64,000 nucleotides of DNA from Asparagopsis taxiformis (taxonomy: Eukaryota > Rhodophyta > Florideophyceae > Bonnemaisoniales > Bonnemaisoniaceae), in NCBI GenBank assembly GCA_030407315.1, contig JALQPE010002422.1, forward strand, positions 62,001 through 126,000, written 5' to 3'. Position 1 is the stretch's first letter; the number at the start of each line of letters is the position of its first letter. The notes below the pieces were generated by a model. That model worked only from the letters and a program-made list of their open reading frames with translations. It was not told the origin of the DNA and searched no databases. The translations under genes were made by a program, and so were the position numbers. Positions 21,451 to 30,608 of the stretch are shown one piece after another.

Positions 21451-24400
21451 TCAGTTAGCTGGCCAATATTTTCTACCATAGTCAGCAAATATCTCCTCAT
21501 CAGCTTCAACGTCTCTGGTCAGAACGACCTTGACAGCATGGGGATTCTTGATATTTGAAGCAAAGTCCGGTTTGTCTATGGCATCGCCTTGTCGAAACTC
21601 GGCTGACTGTGTTCGACTCACCTCGGTCGCTTTCTCCGTCCCGTCAATGACCCGACAATCATTGAGGTAGCTGGTACAATTATAGACCGCTGGAACGAGC
21701 CAGACCTTCCGAACAGGTGCACCCCTCCCTATGTACGTGGTTTCCAATTCCATGTTGTAGTCCTGGAACCTCTCTCCTGTGCACCCAAATCCTTCCGGGC
21801 CGTACATCACTGATCTCTGCGGTTCTGAGTCTCGAATCTTCGCATAGAAAATCGTCCCGTTGTACCAGCCAATGACCGTCCCCTTCTTCAGTTTCTTCGC
21901 CGCGAATACGCCAAACCCACCACCTCTTACCTCCGATTGCGAAACATAGACACCGTAGAATGCGGCATCAGCAGCCAGAATCGCGTCCGGGTCTATGCTC
22001 CAAAATGAGTGCATGTCCTCGGCCGGCCACTGGTCCATAGGCACCCCGCTCAATCTGTGAAGCATAGACCCGTCCTTCTTCATTGACGCAACGAACACAA
22101 GCAGATGGTTCGGCAATGCTGTCACAGCAGGTAAACCTTCTGGTGCATCTGAGATGTGCTTCTGACGAAGCCTTGGAGCTTTTCCTGTGACCGGTACCGA
22201 CTCGTCCCCAAGAATACTCTCCACCTCACGCTGCAAGATCCCCCCATATCGCCCGGCTTTCACCTCACTGACGAAAGCATGCAGTATCCACTCCTGCGAT
22301 GCATCGTGGCACCTTTTTTCCTTCTCACACCCAATGAACCGACGATACGTACCATCCCTCAACGTCATACACGCTATGGCTGTGCTGTATGTTCCCGAGA
22401 AGAAATCCATCACGATATCGTTCTGCTTCGAAAATCGTTCCAGAAGCTCACGAAGAGTGGTCAACGCCTTCTGCTCATGGCGCAGTCGGTTGTTCTGCCC
22501 ATCGTATTGAGCTTCACCAGCCGACAACCTCGGAACGTTGTCAATCGCGTTGGTGAACCCAGGGTGCCTCGATATGTCCGGATTGTGCAACCTGTAATCC
22601 ACCATATCGTATGCAGCCATACCCTTCCCCCGCTTATACGCATGGATAACGAAATCGTGCATATTATGCAGTGTGCACGTTTTCGTCGATGGATTGGACG
22701 TAAAGCTGTGTGGTCGGCGAGATAGCACGACTGGAACACTGTCCACAATCATCTTGCCAGGCTCGGCATTTCTGATTGCATCCATCCATGCCACGAGTTG
22801 GCGCACGCTGGAATAGATTAGAGCATGACCGCCAGGCCGAAGAACTCGAACTATTTCACACGCAACACTCGCCAACTCTTCCGGCTCCAGAATATCGTAC
22901 TCCGAGTTTTCTCTGCCGCCTTCCCGCCTCGTGTTGAATGGAGGATCAGTGAGCACAAGCTGAACACTGTCCTCCAACACGCCATCTTCCAGGAAACTAA
23001 TTTTGTCCTCCACCTCTTTGGCTACATCAGTGGCGTCACAATTCACAGTGTGAATGTAACGCCCCATCACAGCTTCCAGCTTGGTGACATATTCTGGCTT
23101 GGTTTCCTTTCCGACGTCAACGAGCGGTGCTTCTGTAGGCGATACAGTGTCAACCTCCATAGCGTCATCCTCGGCCGCACCTTCTCTTGTTGCTGTTTCG
23201 CTAGCAACCGCCGCATTATCGTCCTCTCCACCACCGCGCTCCAGCCTAGCCTTCTTCCTCTGTGGCTCCAGACTATCCTCTTCTATATCCTCGCTGCCAT
23301 TGTTTGGCACTGCTGCGGATATTTCCATCTGCGCAGGTGCACCTTCAAGGATGCCAGGCTCGGGCGTATCCTCAAGACTGTGCAACTCATCCATGGTCAG
23401 AGGAAGCTTTCGTTGCTCTCGGGTTCGCAATAACCAAGCCTTCAGCCTCCTCTGACCATCCAGGGCATGAGATGTGTTCAACTTGGCTCGCATGAACGAG
23501 TTCAAGCCGAACTTGTCAGGAGTGTCGAAAAGCAAGGCTCGAAGTCTCTGCATCAGCTGACCACGCTCGGCGAAAACATTCACCTCAGTGACACATTGGC
23601 GTATCGACAGCAGGAAGGCGCTTGTCAATGATCGCAGCCTTGCATCCACAGCCACTGGAAGGTCGGCACAGAACCCGTTTTCACTGTCTACAGTTTTCGG
23701 GACAATGGTCAGGTTTTTCCGATGCTCCTCGACCGCGCAGCCATCAGACCGATTCGGGAGTGACCTGAAGCAAAGGCTCGCAGGATCGAATACTATGAAC
23801 GGCCAGCACATCGATTCAACATCTTCATACCCCAACACTCTTGCCCCGGTATCCCACGCAGCTAACACACGGTCGACAACAAATCCAAGCTGGTTGGCTT
23901 GCGCACTGGATGTTGCAATTCCAACCATTCCACCACCACCAATGGCCCCGGATGTGGCTCTGGCCCGCCTAGATGGCACACTGCCCATCTCTTTACTGCG
24001 AATAGCCAAGATACACTGGCACATCATAACCATCAGCCTCCTGAACCGCTTCTGGCTAGCCTGCAAAGAATCTTGCATGTCGGATGTAGCGCCGTCCAGA
24101 AAGTACCTGCTCGAAAGCAGTTCGCGGTTCAGTGGAGAGGACAATTCTCCGTGGGGTGTCTTGCCAAACATTTCGACGGCACGAGAACTAGTCACCCCCA
24201 CCTGTTTCGGAAACTCAACCATCCTCGGAGAATCACCCATCTCTGCATTGAGTCCCCATGCATGACAAAACATTTGCCACAGACGCAAATCAATCGTACT
24301 CGAATCTTCTGCTCGGTGATACGGCCGAAGCACAGCCAGGATAGACATGCATGAGCTGTACTGCGGTTTACCACTCAGGCTTGAAGCAATTTGGCCGCTT

Positions 24401-24927
24401 GGATCGCAGGATTTGATCCAGCCCAACACATCAGCCATCCTCACAGACGAAATATGAGCGTACTTTTCCTTTCCTTTTTGGACCCAGTACTCGTCTCTGA
24501 GATCAACGGCGATCATCAGATACTCAACAAACATCATGCGCCTTTGCAGGCCTGCAATGTCGTTGGATGTCGTTGCTCTCAAACGGTCCAGCACAACAGC
24601 AGTACTGCTGTTGGTGTCCACCACGATAGACTCTTCTCGCATAGGAATCGTAACGCCAGGAGGAAAGACGCCCTTCTCCATTCCACGTACAATTGCCATG
24701 CAGCGGTGCGCTCCATCCAATATCTCCAGAACGCCTTCTCGAAACCTGCCAGTCACGAGATGAGCTGTGTCATAACCGCTGTTGCGAATGCTCTCCATGA
24801 GCGCTTCCACATGACTTGCATCAACATCGCGAATCGATACGAATTTGCTGACTTGATTGGGGTCGATGAACACCCATCCGTCATGCTTTTCACCGTGATT
24901 GTGGAACGTTCCTTCCATGGCGAACAA
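21451..24927 (-). CDS. ParB-like / N4-N6 amino DNA methyltransferase / SET-domain fusion protein
   Basis: 1158 residues with three recognisable modules. (1) Residues about 15-120: ParB/Srx-like, with DGAHR at 71-75, then a helical region like that in the dioxygenase partner proteins. (2) Residues about 610-880: a beta-class amino methyltransferase. The catalytic DPPF (661-664) precedes the AdoMet motif DFFSGTYSTAIA (841 on), the order typical of the CcrM-like N-4/N-6 methylase family. (3) Residues about 985-1155: SET domain, with RGGGFGVFAAKKLKKGTVIG (1001 on), NCTSYLND (1083 on) and the closing FADYG. Between (1) and (2) an acidic linker carries an NLS-like QRKKARLERG. The first would methylate adenine N6 or cytosine N4 in DNA, the last lysine. 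Frame fully open, so probably intact. No copy in element 2. Alternative start Met 4. Confidence 0.85.
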   Translation of the reverse strand: MFAMEGTFHNHGEKHDGWVFIDPNQVSKFVSIRDVDASHVEALMESIRNSGYDTAHLVTGRFREGVLEILDGAHRCMAIVRGMEKGVFPPGVTIPMREESIVVDTNSSTAVVLDRLRATTSNDIAGLQRRMMFVEYLMIAVDLRDEYWVQKGKEKYAHISSVRMADVLGWIKSCDPSGQIASSLSGKPQYSSCMSILAVLRPYHRAEDSSTIDLRLWQMFCHAWGLNAEMGDSPRMVEFPKQVGVTSSRAVEMFGKTPHGELSSPLNRELLSSRYFLDGATSDMQDSLQASQKRFRRLMVMMCQCILAIRSKEMGSVPSRRARATSGAIGGGGMVGIATSSAQANQLGFVVDRVLAAWDTGARVLGYEDVESMCWPFIVFDPASLCFRSLPNRSDGCAVEEHRKNLTIVPKTVDSENGFCADLPVAVDARLRSLTSAFLLSIRQCVTEVNVFAERGQLMQRLRALLFDTPDKFGLNSFMRAKLNTSHALDGQRRLKAWLLRTREQRKLPLTMDELHSLEDTPEPGILEGAPAQMEISAAVPNNGSEDIEEDSLEPQRKKARLERGGGEDDNAAVASETATREGAAEDDAMEVDTVSPTEAPLVDVGKETKPEYVTKLEAVMGRYIHTVNCDATDVAKEVEDKISFLEDGVLEDSVQLVLTDPPFNTRREGGRENSEYDILEPEELASVACEIVRVLRPGGHALIYSSVRQLVAWMDAIRNAEPGKMIVDSVPVVLSRRPHSFTSNPSTKTCTLHNMHDFVIHAYKRGKGMAAYDMVDYRLHNPDISRHPGFTNAIDNVPRLSAGEAQYDGQNNRLRHEQKALTTLRELLERFSKQNDIVMDFFSGTYSTAIACMTLRDGTYRRFIGCEKEKRCHDASQEWILHAFVSEVKAGRYGGILQREVESILGDESVPVTGKAPRLRQKHISDAPEGLPAVTALPNHLLVFVASMKKDGSMLHRLSGVPMDQWPAEDMHSFWSIDPDAILAADAAFYGVYVSQSEVRGGGFGVFAAKKLKKGTVIGWYNGTIFYAKIRDSEPQRSVMYGPEGFGCTGERFQDYNMELETTYIGRGAPVRKVWLVPAVYNCTSYLNDCRVIDGTEKATEVSRTQSAEFRQGDAIDKPDFASNIKNPHAVKVVLTRDVEADEEIFADYGRKYWPAN

Positions 24928-25431
24928 AGGTAGAGTTTTTAAGAAAGGGATAGTTGGTTGCTGCTTGACCAGGGTGGCGCAAAGCAGAAGTTGGTTGTTT
25001 AAAACAAAGTGTCAGCGAGTGGTAGCACTTCGGTGGCTGTTTCCTTTCCACCCCTGTCCGAACCTTTACAAGATAACTACATCGACTGTTAGCTCAATAA
25101 TCAATGTAATACTAAAGTAATACTCAAAATATTTTTCCATGCAATTTATTGGGCCGCGTAACATCTCTAAGCGTATCTTTGTAGTCCAATCGTATGCATC
25201 CGACATTCACTTCTAGAACGATTATTCACATCAAATTTTATGCTGCAATCAGTTCATGGCAGACATCATCCACACTGACGTGTCAATTTTGTCAATTGTC
25301 CATTCTATTTCTACACCACCTAAACGTCTCTTCTCGACCTTTCCAATCCTCCTAGTATATACTACTCTTTAGCAGAAGGTAACGGTTAGGCTTTCACTAA
25401 TACAACAATTCTATCCCATAGCTATCCCAAC
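24928..25431. promoter_or_regulatory. Divergent promoter region between methyltransferase/SET gene and the 453-residue gene
   Basis: A 504-nt gap separates two genes transcribed away from each other. A TATA-like AGTATATACTAC lies near 25353, 75-85 nt before the plus-strand ATG. No palindrome is present here, in contrast to the gaps at gene 3' ends. Shared control of the two genes is inferred from position. Confidence 0.45.
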
Positions 25432-26793
25432 ATGCTTCCTCTCGCTCCAAACGACGTTATAGAAGTTCAATGGGAACTTCGGCCGTTTGGGAGGAAACGA
25501 AAAATTGTGTGGTGGTCTGCAATCGTCAAGGAAATTACTCAGGTCAAGACTGAAACAGACCCATTCCTCCATTCATTGCTCGAATACAAAGCTGAATATG
25601 GTTTCGACTCTACCCTTTCTCAAGTCAAGATTTCAGATCGTAACGAGCTCGTCGACAAGGATTCCGGAAGGGTTCTCCCGTGGCGAAGTGGTGAGCTTCG
25701 CAGTATGGACTCACCTGCATCCCCAGCAGAGAGAGACCCGGACTACGGCATTGACCACACTCGCCACCGCCACCGCGGCATCCTTCAAGATTGCACTGCG
25801 GATCAAATGAAGAAGACCATAGCAGAAATGCTGGCAAGATTGGAAAAGCTGGAGTCAGCTGCCAAACATCCTCTTCCCCCTCCATTCGATTCCAACAGCT
25901 CCATGACCTCCTCTGCTCTGACTGTATGTAGCATTCTGTTTCAGAAGCTTGGTGTGTACACGGACAAGCCCCTCTCCCTCCGGATGACAAAATACGAGCA
26001 CTCCAGGGGAATGCGACAAACATCGCAAGAAGAAATCAGAGTACAGGCTGACTGCTCCCTTGCTCAATTCCGCACTATTGCCATTCAATGCAAGGCGAAA
26101 GAGAATCGTGACGTTCTCTTCCAGTCGTCCTTTGAGGACATTACCTTTCCCTCTGGAAATGAGTCGGATCTTTCCATCATTTTCCCCACCTTTCAGGCAC
26201 TATGTGACTGCATAGGTACCTCGCAACACGGGTTCCAGAAAATATTGGTGAAGAGCAGGGCGGAACGCGATGGAGGCAGCTCATCGATTGTCCGAATTTT
26301 AGGAAATCTAGTCGACGTTGGTTGCTCTCATGATGCTCCTTCTTCCGCCTTTCTCGTCGGCTCATCTGCTTACGTCCTGTCCAGCCCAGACCAACGTATG
26401 ACAGTTCTCTGCAGGGACTCTTACGAGTTTGACCACGTCAACAATACATTTTTACATCCCCTATGTCTTAGCCAACTATCACAGTCTAGCATCGTGGACT
26501 CTTTCCACCTACGTGATAAGGCTACTGTTACCTATGGAGCAACGTTTTCGTTACTGTGGAGACGTATTCAGCGCCGAGCTTGTTACAGCACTTTCCAGCC
26601 TCTATCAACCGCAGAGACGTTTGGTACACTACATCTACGCTTACCTTGCTGTATTTTCAGTGGTACTACTACATGCCAGGAGCTTGAAGACATTGGCTAT
26701 GAGGCTATCTCTCGTCTTGGCTTCAATGCGGATTCAGACACTACCCACCCACCCTCTCCTCCACCTGCCACCTGCAGTCCGGAGCAAAAATGA
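25432..26793 (+). CDS. Unidentified protein with possible Tudor/chromo-barrel-like N-terminus
   Basis: 453 residues. The first 70 (NDVIEVQW..., WWSAIVKEI, LEYKAEYGF) show the spacing of aromatic and charged residues seen in small beta-barrel readers of the Tudor/agenet kind; this is a weak resemblance and unproven. A short coiled coil (about 125-145, MKKTIAEMLARLEKLES) follows, then a mixed region with no recognised motif. The gene is divergent from the methyltransferase/SET gene. A reader protein would suit a modification system, but nothing in the sequence proves it. The ATG is preceded by CCCAAC. Confidence 0.55.
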   Translation: MLPLAPNDVIEVQWELRPFGRKRKIVWWSAIVKEITQVKTETDPFLHSLLEYKAEYGFDSTLSQVKISDRNELVDKDSGRVLPWRSGELRSMDSPASPAERDPDYGIDHTRHRHRGILQDCTADQMKKTIAEMLARLEKLESAAKHPLPPPFDSNSSMTSSALTVCSILFQKLGVYTDKPLSLRMTKYEHSRGMRQTSQEEIRVQADCSLAQFRTIAIQCKAKENRDVLFQSSFEDITFPSGNESDLSIIFPTFQALCDCIGTSQHGFQKILVKSRAERDGGSSSIVRILGNLVDVGCSHDAPSSAFLVGSSAYVLSSPDQRMTVLCRDSYEFDHVNNTFLHPLCLSQLSQSSIVDSFHLRDKATVTYGATFSLLWRRIQRRACYSTFQPLSTAETFGTLHLRLPCCIFSGTTTCQELEDIGYEAISRLGFNADSDTTHPPSPPPATCSPEQK

Positions 26794-27068
26794 TAAAGCA
26801 CACCTATCCGTAGTTATCCTGTTCCTGGGTATTCCATTCTAGAGCTCCTGTGGCCATCAATTTCTAGTAAAGACGGATACCCTCGCCCCTTCCTACTTCG
26901 ACTATTCCACTACCTGTCTCTGCGCTTTTCCTTCGACTTGACACTATCGTCTGACTGGTTTCCTGATGTCTCGTATCTATCTACTTCCATCTATTACAAA
27001 ATTCAACTCAACAGAAATTTTATTTCTTCATTCTTCGTCTACTACACCGAAACTGGTTTCATCCGATA

Positions 27069-28661
27069 CTACTCCCCTTCATTCTCGATTTCATCATCGA
27101 CGAATACCTTCACATATTCTGCATCTCCTCCGTCCTCTTCCATAGACCTGAAGCTCTCCTCCAGCACTGATTCCCCCCCATCGTCTACATTCAGTTCTTC
27201 ATATCTATCACGCGATATAGTCAAAACCTCCTCATTCATGAACCGACTACTCACCCGCTCCCCGGGAAGAAGCAGTTTCACTACTTCATTGATTTCCCGG
27301 ATTTGCGCTCCTTCCACCTCTGCTCCACTTTGAAATTTCAAAATCGTTCGGAACCCGTATGCAAGTATGTAGATGAATTGCAAGGAGTATTCTGAACGTC
27401 GCAGGAACATTTTCTTATCAGAACATTGCGTGTAGGCGACTGCAAAGTTCAGTGCAACCTCTACTAAATTGATCCTCCTAGTCAAAAACCTCTTGTCCGG
27501 TTCTCCAATTATTTGAACTTCGTACTCGACTTTGAATAGCATTTCATTTCGCAACGCAATGAAGTCGCGAAGAATCTTCATATTCTTGTCATCCATTGCT
27601 GCACGCTCCGCTGCATTCATTTTCCTCTGCGCCGAGTACAGACTTGGAACTGACTCAATGTCCAGCCCACCGTCGTGCAAATGATGCTCCATGCGGACTG
27701 AGCCTTGAAACCCACTGTATAGAACGAATCCAAGATCTCGGATGAACCGGTTTCGCACATGATCTCTGGACTTGTTCATAAACCCAGTCACTGCCGTGAG
27801 TGCCGATTTCGTCACAGTGATGCCTACCTCCTTTCTGTGCAACGGCCCATTGTCACCAACCTTTCTTCGCTTCTGCTTTCGAGCGGCCCCATCACTTCCC
27901 TCGGACGTCCCATGCATTCCATCCATGCGAGCAGAGTCCGTTCCGCGAATTGTCTCCTCAATAGTCCCGGTAGTCACATACCCCCGCGCCCTCCACCGTT
28001 CGATACCTTCCGACGTTCCATTGGAGCTGGAACGGTCTCCTCCCTGTCTGAAAGAATTGTTTTCACAAGTATTCTTGATTAAAGAGGTCACAACTGGGCA
28101 GCGCAATTCAATGTGGTTCCGACCGGCAAGCGTCCTATTGAACACATACTTTCGCTCATTGCTCTGCCTGGCGAACATCAGCGTATTGATTAGCTGGCAT
28201 CCGTTTAAATGCCTATCCCTCTTATCCGCCATTGCCTTCGTGTACGTTGGAACAACAGCACACAGCACAGCACACACCATTTCGAACGTGAACGATTTCT
28301 CCGCATCCTGCGCAATGCGGAGACGTTCCCTGTCCTTCTCGGAGGCGATCTTCTTCGGATGTCCTTGTCCCTGGCTCAGAAGCCCATCGACGATGCTCTT
28401 GACCTCCTGCATATCGGTGTTTAGCATGGAGACAGTCTTGGCGACATTTCCGAGAGTCTCACGTAATTGAATGGTGCTCTTCTCGACGGCATCCATTTTA
28501 TCACTCAGGGCTTTCAGCTCTGCAGTGATGTTCGAAAAGCCCTCACGCGTTATTTCGGAAAATGCGGCGATGCTTACGGAGGTTTCGGGATTCATGTTGA
28601 ACTTGCAATTGGAGTTTGCTAAAAGGAGAAGTGGAGAAGTGCTTTGAAGGAAGGATGTCAC
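27069..28661 (-). CDS. Unidentified coiled-coil protein
   Basis: 530 residues, open throughout. Residues about 30-95 form a heptad-rich coiled coil (FSNITAELKALSDKMDAVEK and onward), so oligomerisation is likely. The middle carries a Lys/Arg cluster (KQKRRK) that could serve as a nuclear signal, and the C-terminal 60 residues are strongly acidic. No family recognised. Met 23 (codon at 28593-28595, AACATGA context) may be the real start, since the first 22 residues are hydrophobic but lie just before the coiled coil. It is the last gene before the right end, convergent with the 453-residue gene at 275 nt distance. CACTA elements often encode a second, subterminal-repeat-binding protein; that role is possible but only by analogy. 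Confidence 0.6.
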   Translation of the reverse strand: MTSFLQSTSPLLLLANSNCKFNMNPETSVSIAAFSEITREGFSNITAELKALSDKMDAVEKSTIQLRETLGNVAKTVSMLNTDMQEVKSIVDGLLSQGQGHPKKIASEKDRERLRIAQDAEKSFTFEMVCAVLCAVVPTYTKAMADKRDRHLNGCQLINTLMFARQSNERKYVFNRTLAGRNHIELRCPVVTSLIKNTCENNSFRQGGDRSSSNGTSEGIERWRARGYVTTGTIEETIRGTDSARMDGMHGTSEGSDGAARKQKRRKVGDNGPLHRKEVGITVTKSALTAVTGFMNKSRDHVRNRFIRDLGFVLYSGFQGSVRMEHHLHDGGLDIESVPSLYSAQRKMNAAERAAMDDKNMKILRDFIALRNEMLFKVEYEVQIIGEPDKRFLTRRINLVEVALNFAVAYTQCSDKKMFLRRSEYSLQFIYILAYGFRTILKFQSGAEVEGAQIREINEVVKLLLPGERVSSRFMNEEVLTISRDRYEELNVDDGGESVLEESFRSMEEDGGDAEYVKVFVDDEIENEGE

Positions 28662-29130
28662 GCTTAGTACAGCAGTGCTGTAGCAAATATCATTCCAGTG
28701 GATGCATCCATCCTGTTCTACTCTACATAATAATAATGCTTCCCAGTGCTCCGTAACGGTTATTTTTCATAATTTAGTGGTGGATGGTGCGTATTCTTTC
28801 CTTTGCCACCACCCACGTCCTGTGCATACCACACCTCGCTACCAGACTGACGTCTCCTACTCGACACTTTCAATGCAAAGATAGATAAGTATAATTTGAA
28901 ATGCTAAACTCAACATAATATAGCTACTCTGTACATTTTCTCCTTACGGTGAGACAAACGAGATATGTTCAATCTTCCCAATCTTTCATTCTACGTCCTA
29001 TTCAACATCTAGCTTCCCTGCACCCAACTATCTGTAAAGCACCATCACAATTACTATAGTCGTATACCACACACCATTCCAGTATTTACCTTCACACCAA
29101 CACTATGCACCACATTTCCTGTCAAGTCCA
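28662..29130. other. Non-coding right arm of element 1
   Basis: AT-rich, no gene. From about 29035 it matches element 2 (from about 47255). Confidence 0.6.
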
Positions 29131-29493
29131 CTCCACCAGACAGTGTTGTGAACCAATGCACGGTACTACCCGCAGACAATACAATTTGCTATCTACACTA
29201 CTGTCTACAGATTTACCCAGACAGTGCAGTAATACAATACAATGCATTGCCTCAGACAGTAAAATGTACTGTCTGCACATACTGTCTGGCGGCAACACTT
29301 CCGGACAGTAAAATTTACTGTTCTGGACAGTAAATTTTACTGTTTTTGGTACTGTCCAGATTTCGTGCCAGTTTACTGCTGCAGCAGTATTCTGAAATTT
29401 ACAGACAGTAAATTTTACTGTCTCCGCGCACTGTCTTGGCCAGACAGTAATTTTTACTGTCTCAGACAGTAAATTTACTGTCTTTTTTCATTC
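29131..29493. repeat. Right subterminal repeat array of element 1
   Basis: Many ACAGTAAAATTTACTGT-type dyads and single GACAGT/ACTGTC motifs, copied in element 2 at 47370-47728. Denser in perfect dyads than the left array. Confidence 0.8.
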
Positions 29494-29507
29494 TCAACAC
29501 CGTAGTG
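29494..29507 (-). repeat. Right terminal inverted repeat of element 1
   Basis: TCAACACCGTAGTG, the exact reverse complement of the left terminus. Confidence 0.85.
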
Positions 29508-30077
29508 CCGAAACCTCTCGATTTATACGCGCACAAAAGGTTATCGGGTGTTTCTGTTCGGAAGACTCGGAAAAGAGACGCTGCAGTGACTGCACATAAC
29601 GATAAAACGCATGTGCAGCCCGTCAATTTTGAAGTTGGTGACTATGTGCTTGTTGCACAAAGGATCATGAACAATTGTCATAAGCTAAGAGTTAAATGGC
29701 GGGGCCCTAAACGTGTTACAAGGGCTGAATCGGATTTCGTGTTTGAAGTGGAAGATCTCATCAGTAGTTCGCATGCTCTTGTACATGCTAATCGAATCAA
29801 GTTCTATGCTGAATCCTATCGTGATGTTACTGAGACTCTTTTAGATACGGTGGCACATAATAACCCTCACTTCAACACTTTCGAGGAGCTCCAGGGTTTA
29901 CGCTACAATGCTGATTTGGATCGATATGAGATTCAAGCTAAGTGGAAAGGGTTCGATAATGAGGATCCTACTTGTGAACCATTGGAAGTCATGAAAGAAG
30001 ACATTCCCGAGATGCTAGCTAGCTTCCTAAAAGGCTATCCAGATAGAGAGCTTGTCTCTCAGGCACTCGGCGCATGA
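29508..30077 (+). pseudogene. 3' end of a Ty3/gypsy pol with C-terminal chromodomain, truncated by element 1
   Basis: About 190 codons open from the CACTA junction. It contains the post-integrase basic segment (VGDYVLVAQ...HKLRVKWRGPKRV) and a chromodomain-like end (YEIQAKWKGFDNEDPTCEPL), in which the usual TWEP tryptophan is Cys. Chromodomains of this class tether integration to marked chromatin. Protease, reverse transcriptase and integrase core are missing: the frame starts exactly at the element 1 terminus, and the left flank of element 1 does not hold the missing part. Confidence 0.75.
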
Positions 30078-30101
30078 AACCGTCACTTTCGAGAGAGGAC
30101 T

Positions 30102-30206
30102 GTTGCCATCTTGAACTGCTGGTTGATGGATCTGCACACGGTTCTTTATCACATTACAGTGCAGCTGGCCTCCAGCCAGTCACGGATCTGATCTGCACAT
30201 GGTGCG
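30102..30206 (+). repeat. Probable start of the gypsy 3' LTR, split by the copia insertion
   Basis: A purine tract (CGAGAGAGGAC, 30091-30101) directly precedes TGTTGCC at 30102, as expected for a polypurine tract followed by an LTR. The remainder would resume at 51179 and run to about 51540. There is no second LTR copy in the window to confirm the ends. Confidence 0.4.
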
Positions 30207-30211
30207 TTGAG

Positions 30212-30576
30212 TGATGGGAAAAACGATTCCCGAAATTAGAATGACAAGTGTTCGGTTTTGATTGGCGCACGGTACGCCGGTGTATCGCGAATACTCGCGC
30301 TGGGTGATGATCGTGTTGATGAGGTGGTTGTTGATGGTAAAGATGGTGGTTGATCTTGCCTCGGCTCCGGAGCAAGTCGCCCTTTTATTCTAGTTCTAGC
30401 TTCGACAACTACAATCCTAGGTGGCTAGTGAATTCAAAACATAGGTAGTATAGTGTAGAAATTTCCGTCTGAGTGACTAAAAACGGAATATAGTGTTACC
30501 TACAAATTGATTCATATTGAAGCCTACCTTTTATGTAGATTGAATAGTGTGGGCTACATAGTGTAGCCTACGAACA
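30212..30576 (-). repeat. Copia 3' LTR
   Basis: 365 bp. On the minus strand it starts TGTTCGTAGG and ends CCCATCA. A polypurine tract AGAGAGGGAAG abuts it at 30577-30587, as required for plus-strand DNA priming. Confidence 0.9.
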
Positions 30577-30608
30577 CTTCCCTCTCTGGAAGTCCGAAGA
30601 CGGTTCAA

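Larger units (their letters stand above)
4363..29507. mobile_element. CACTA (EnSpm-like) DNA transposon, about 25.1 kb, with epigenetic cargo (element 1)
   Basis: Both ends carry the inverted terminal repeat CACTACGGTGTTGA, followed by dense ACAGT/ACTGT-type subterminal repeats as in CACTA elements. Both termini match the ends of element 2 at 32805-47742. Inside lie a Tnp2-like transposase, two ParB-like/dioxygenase genes, a ParB-like/DNA methyltransferase/SET gene and two unidentified genes. The flanks do not give a clean target duplication (CA on the left, CC on the right) and come from unlike sequences. The interval may therefore be one element with a later rearrangement, or termini from two related insertions. 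No internal right terminus was seen between the two ends. Confidence 0.75.
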
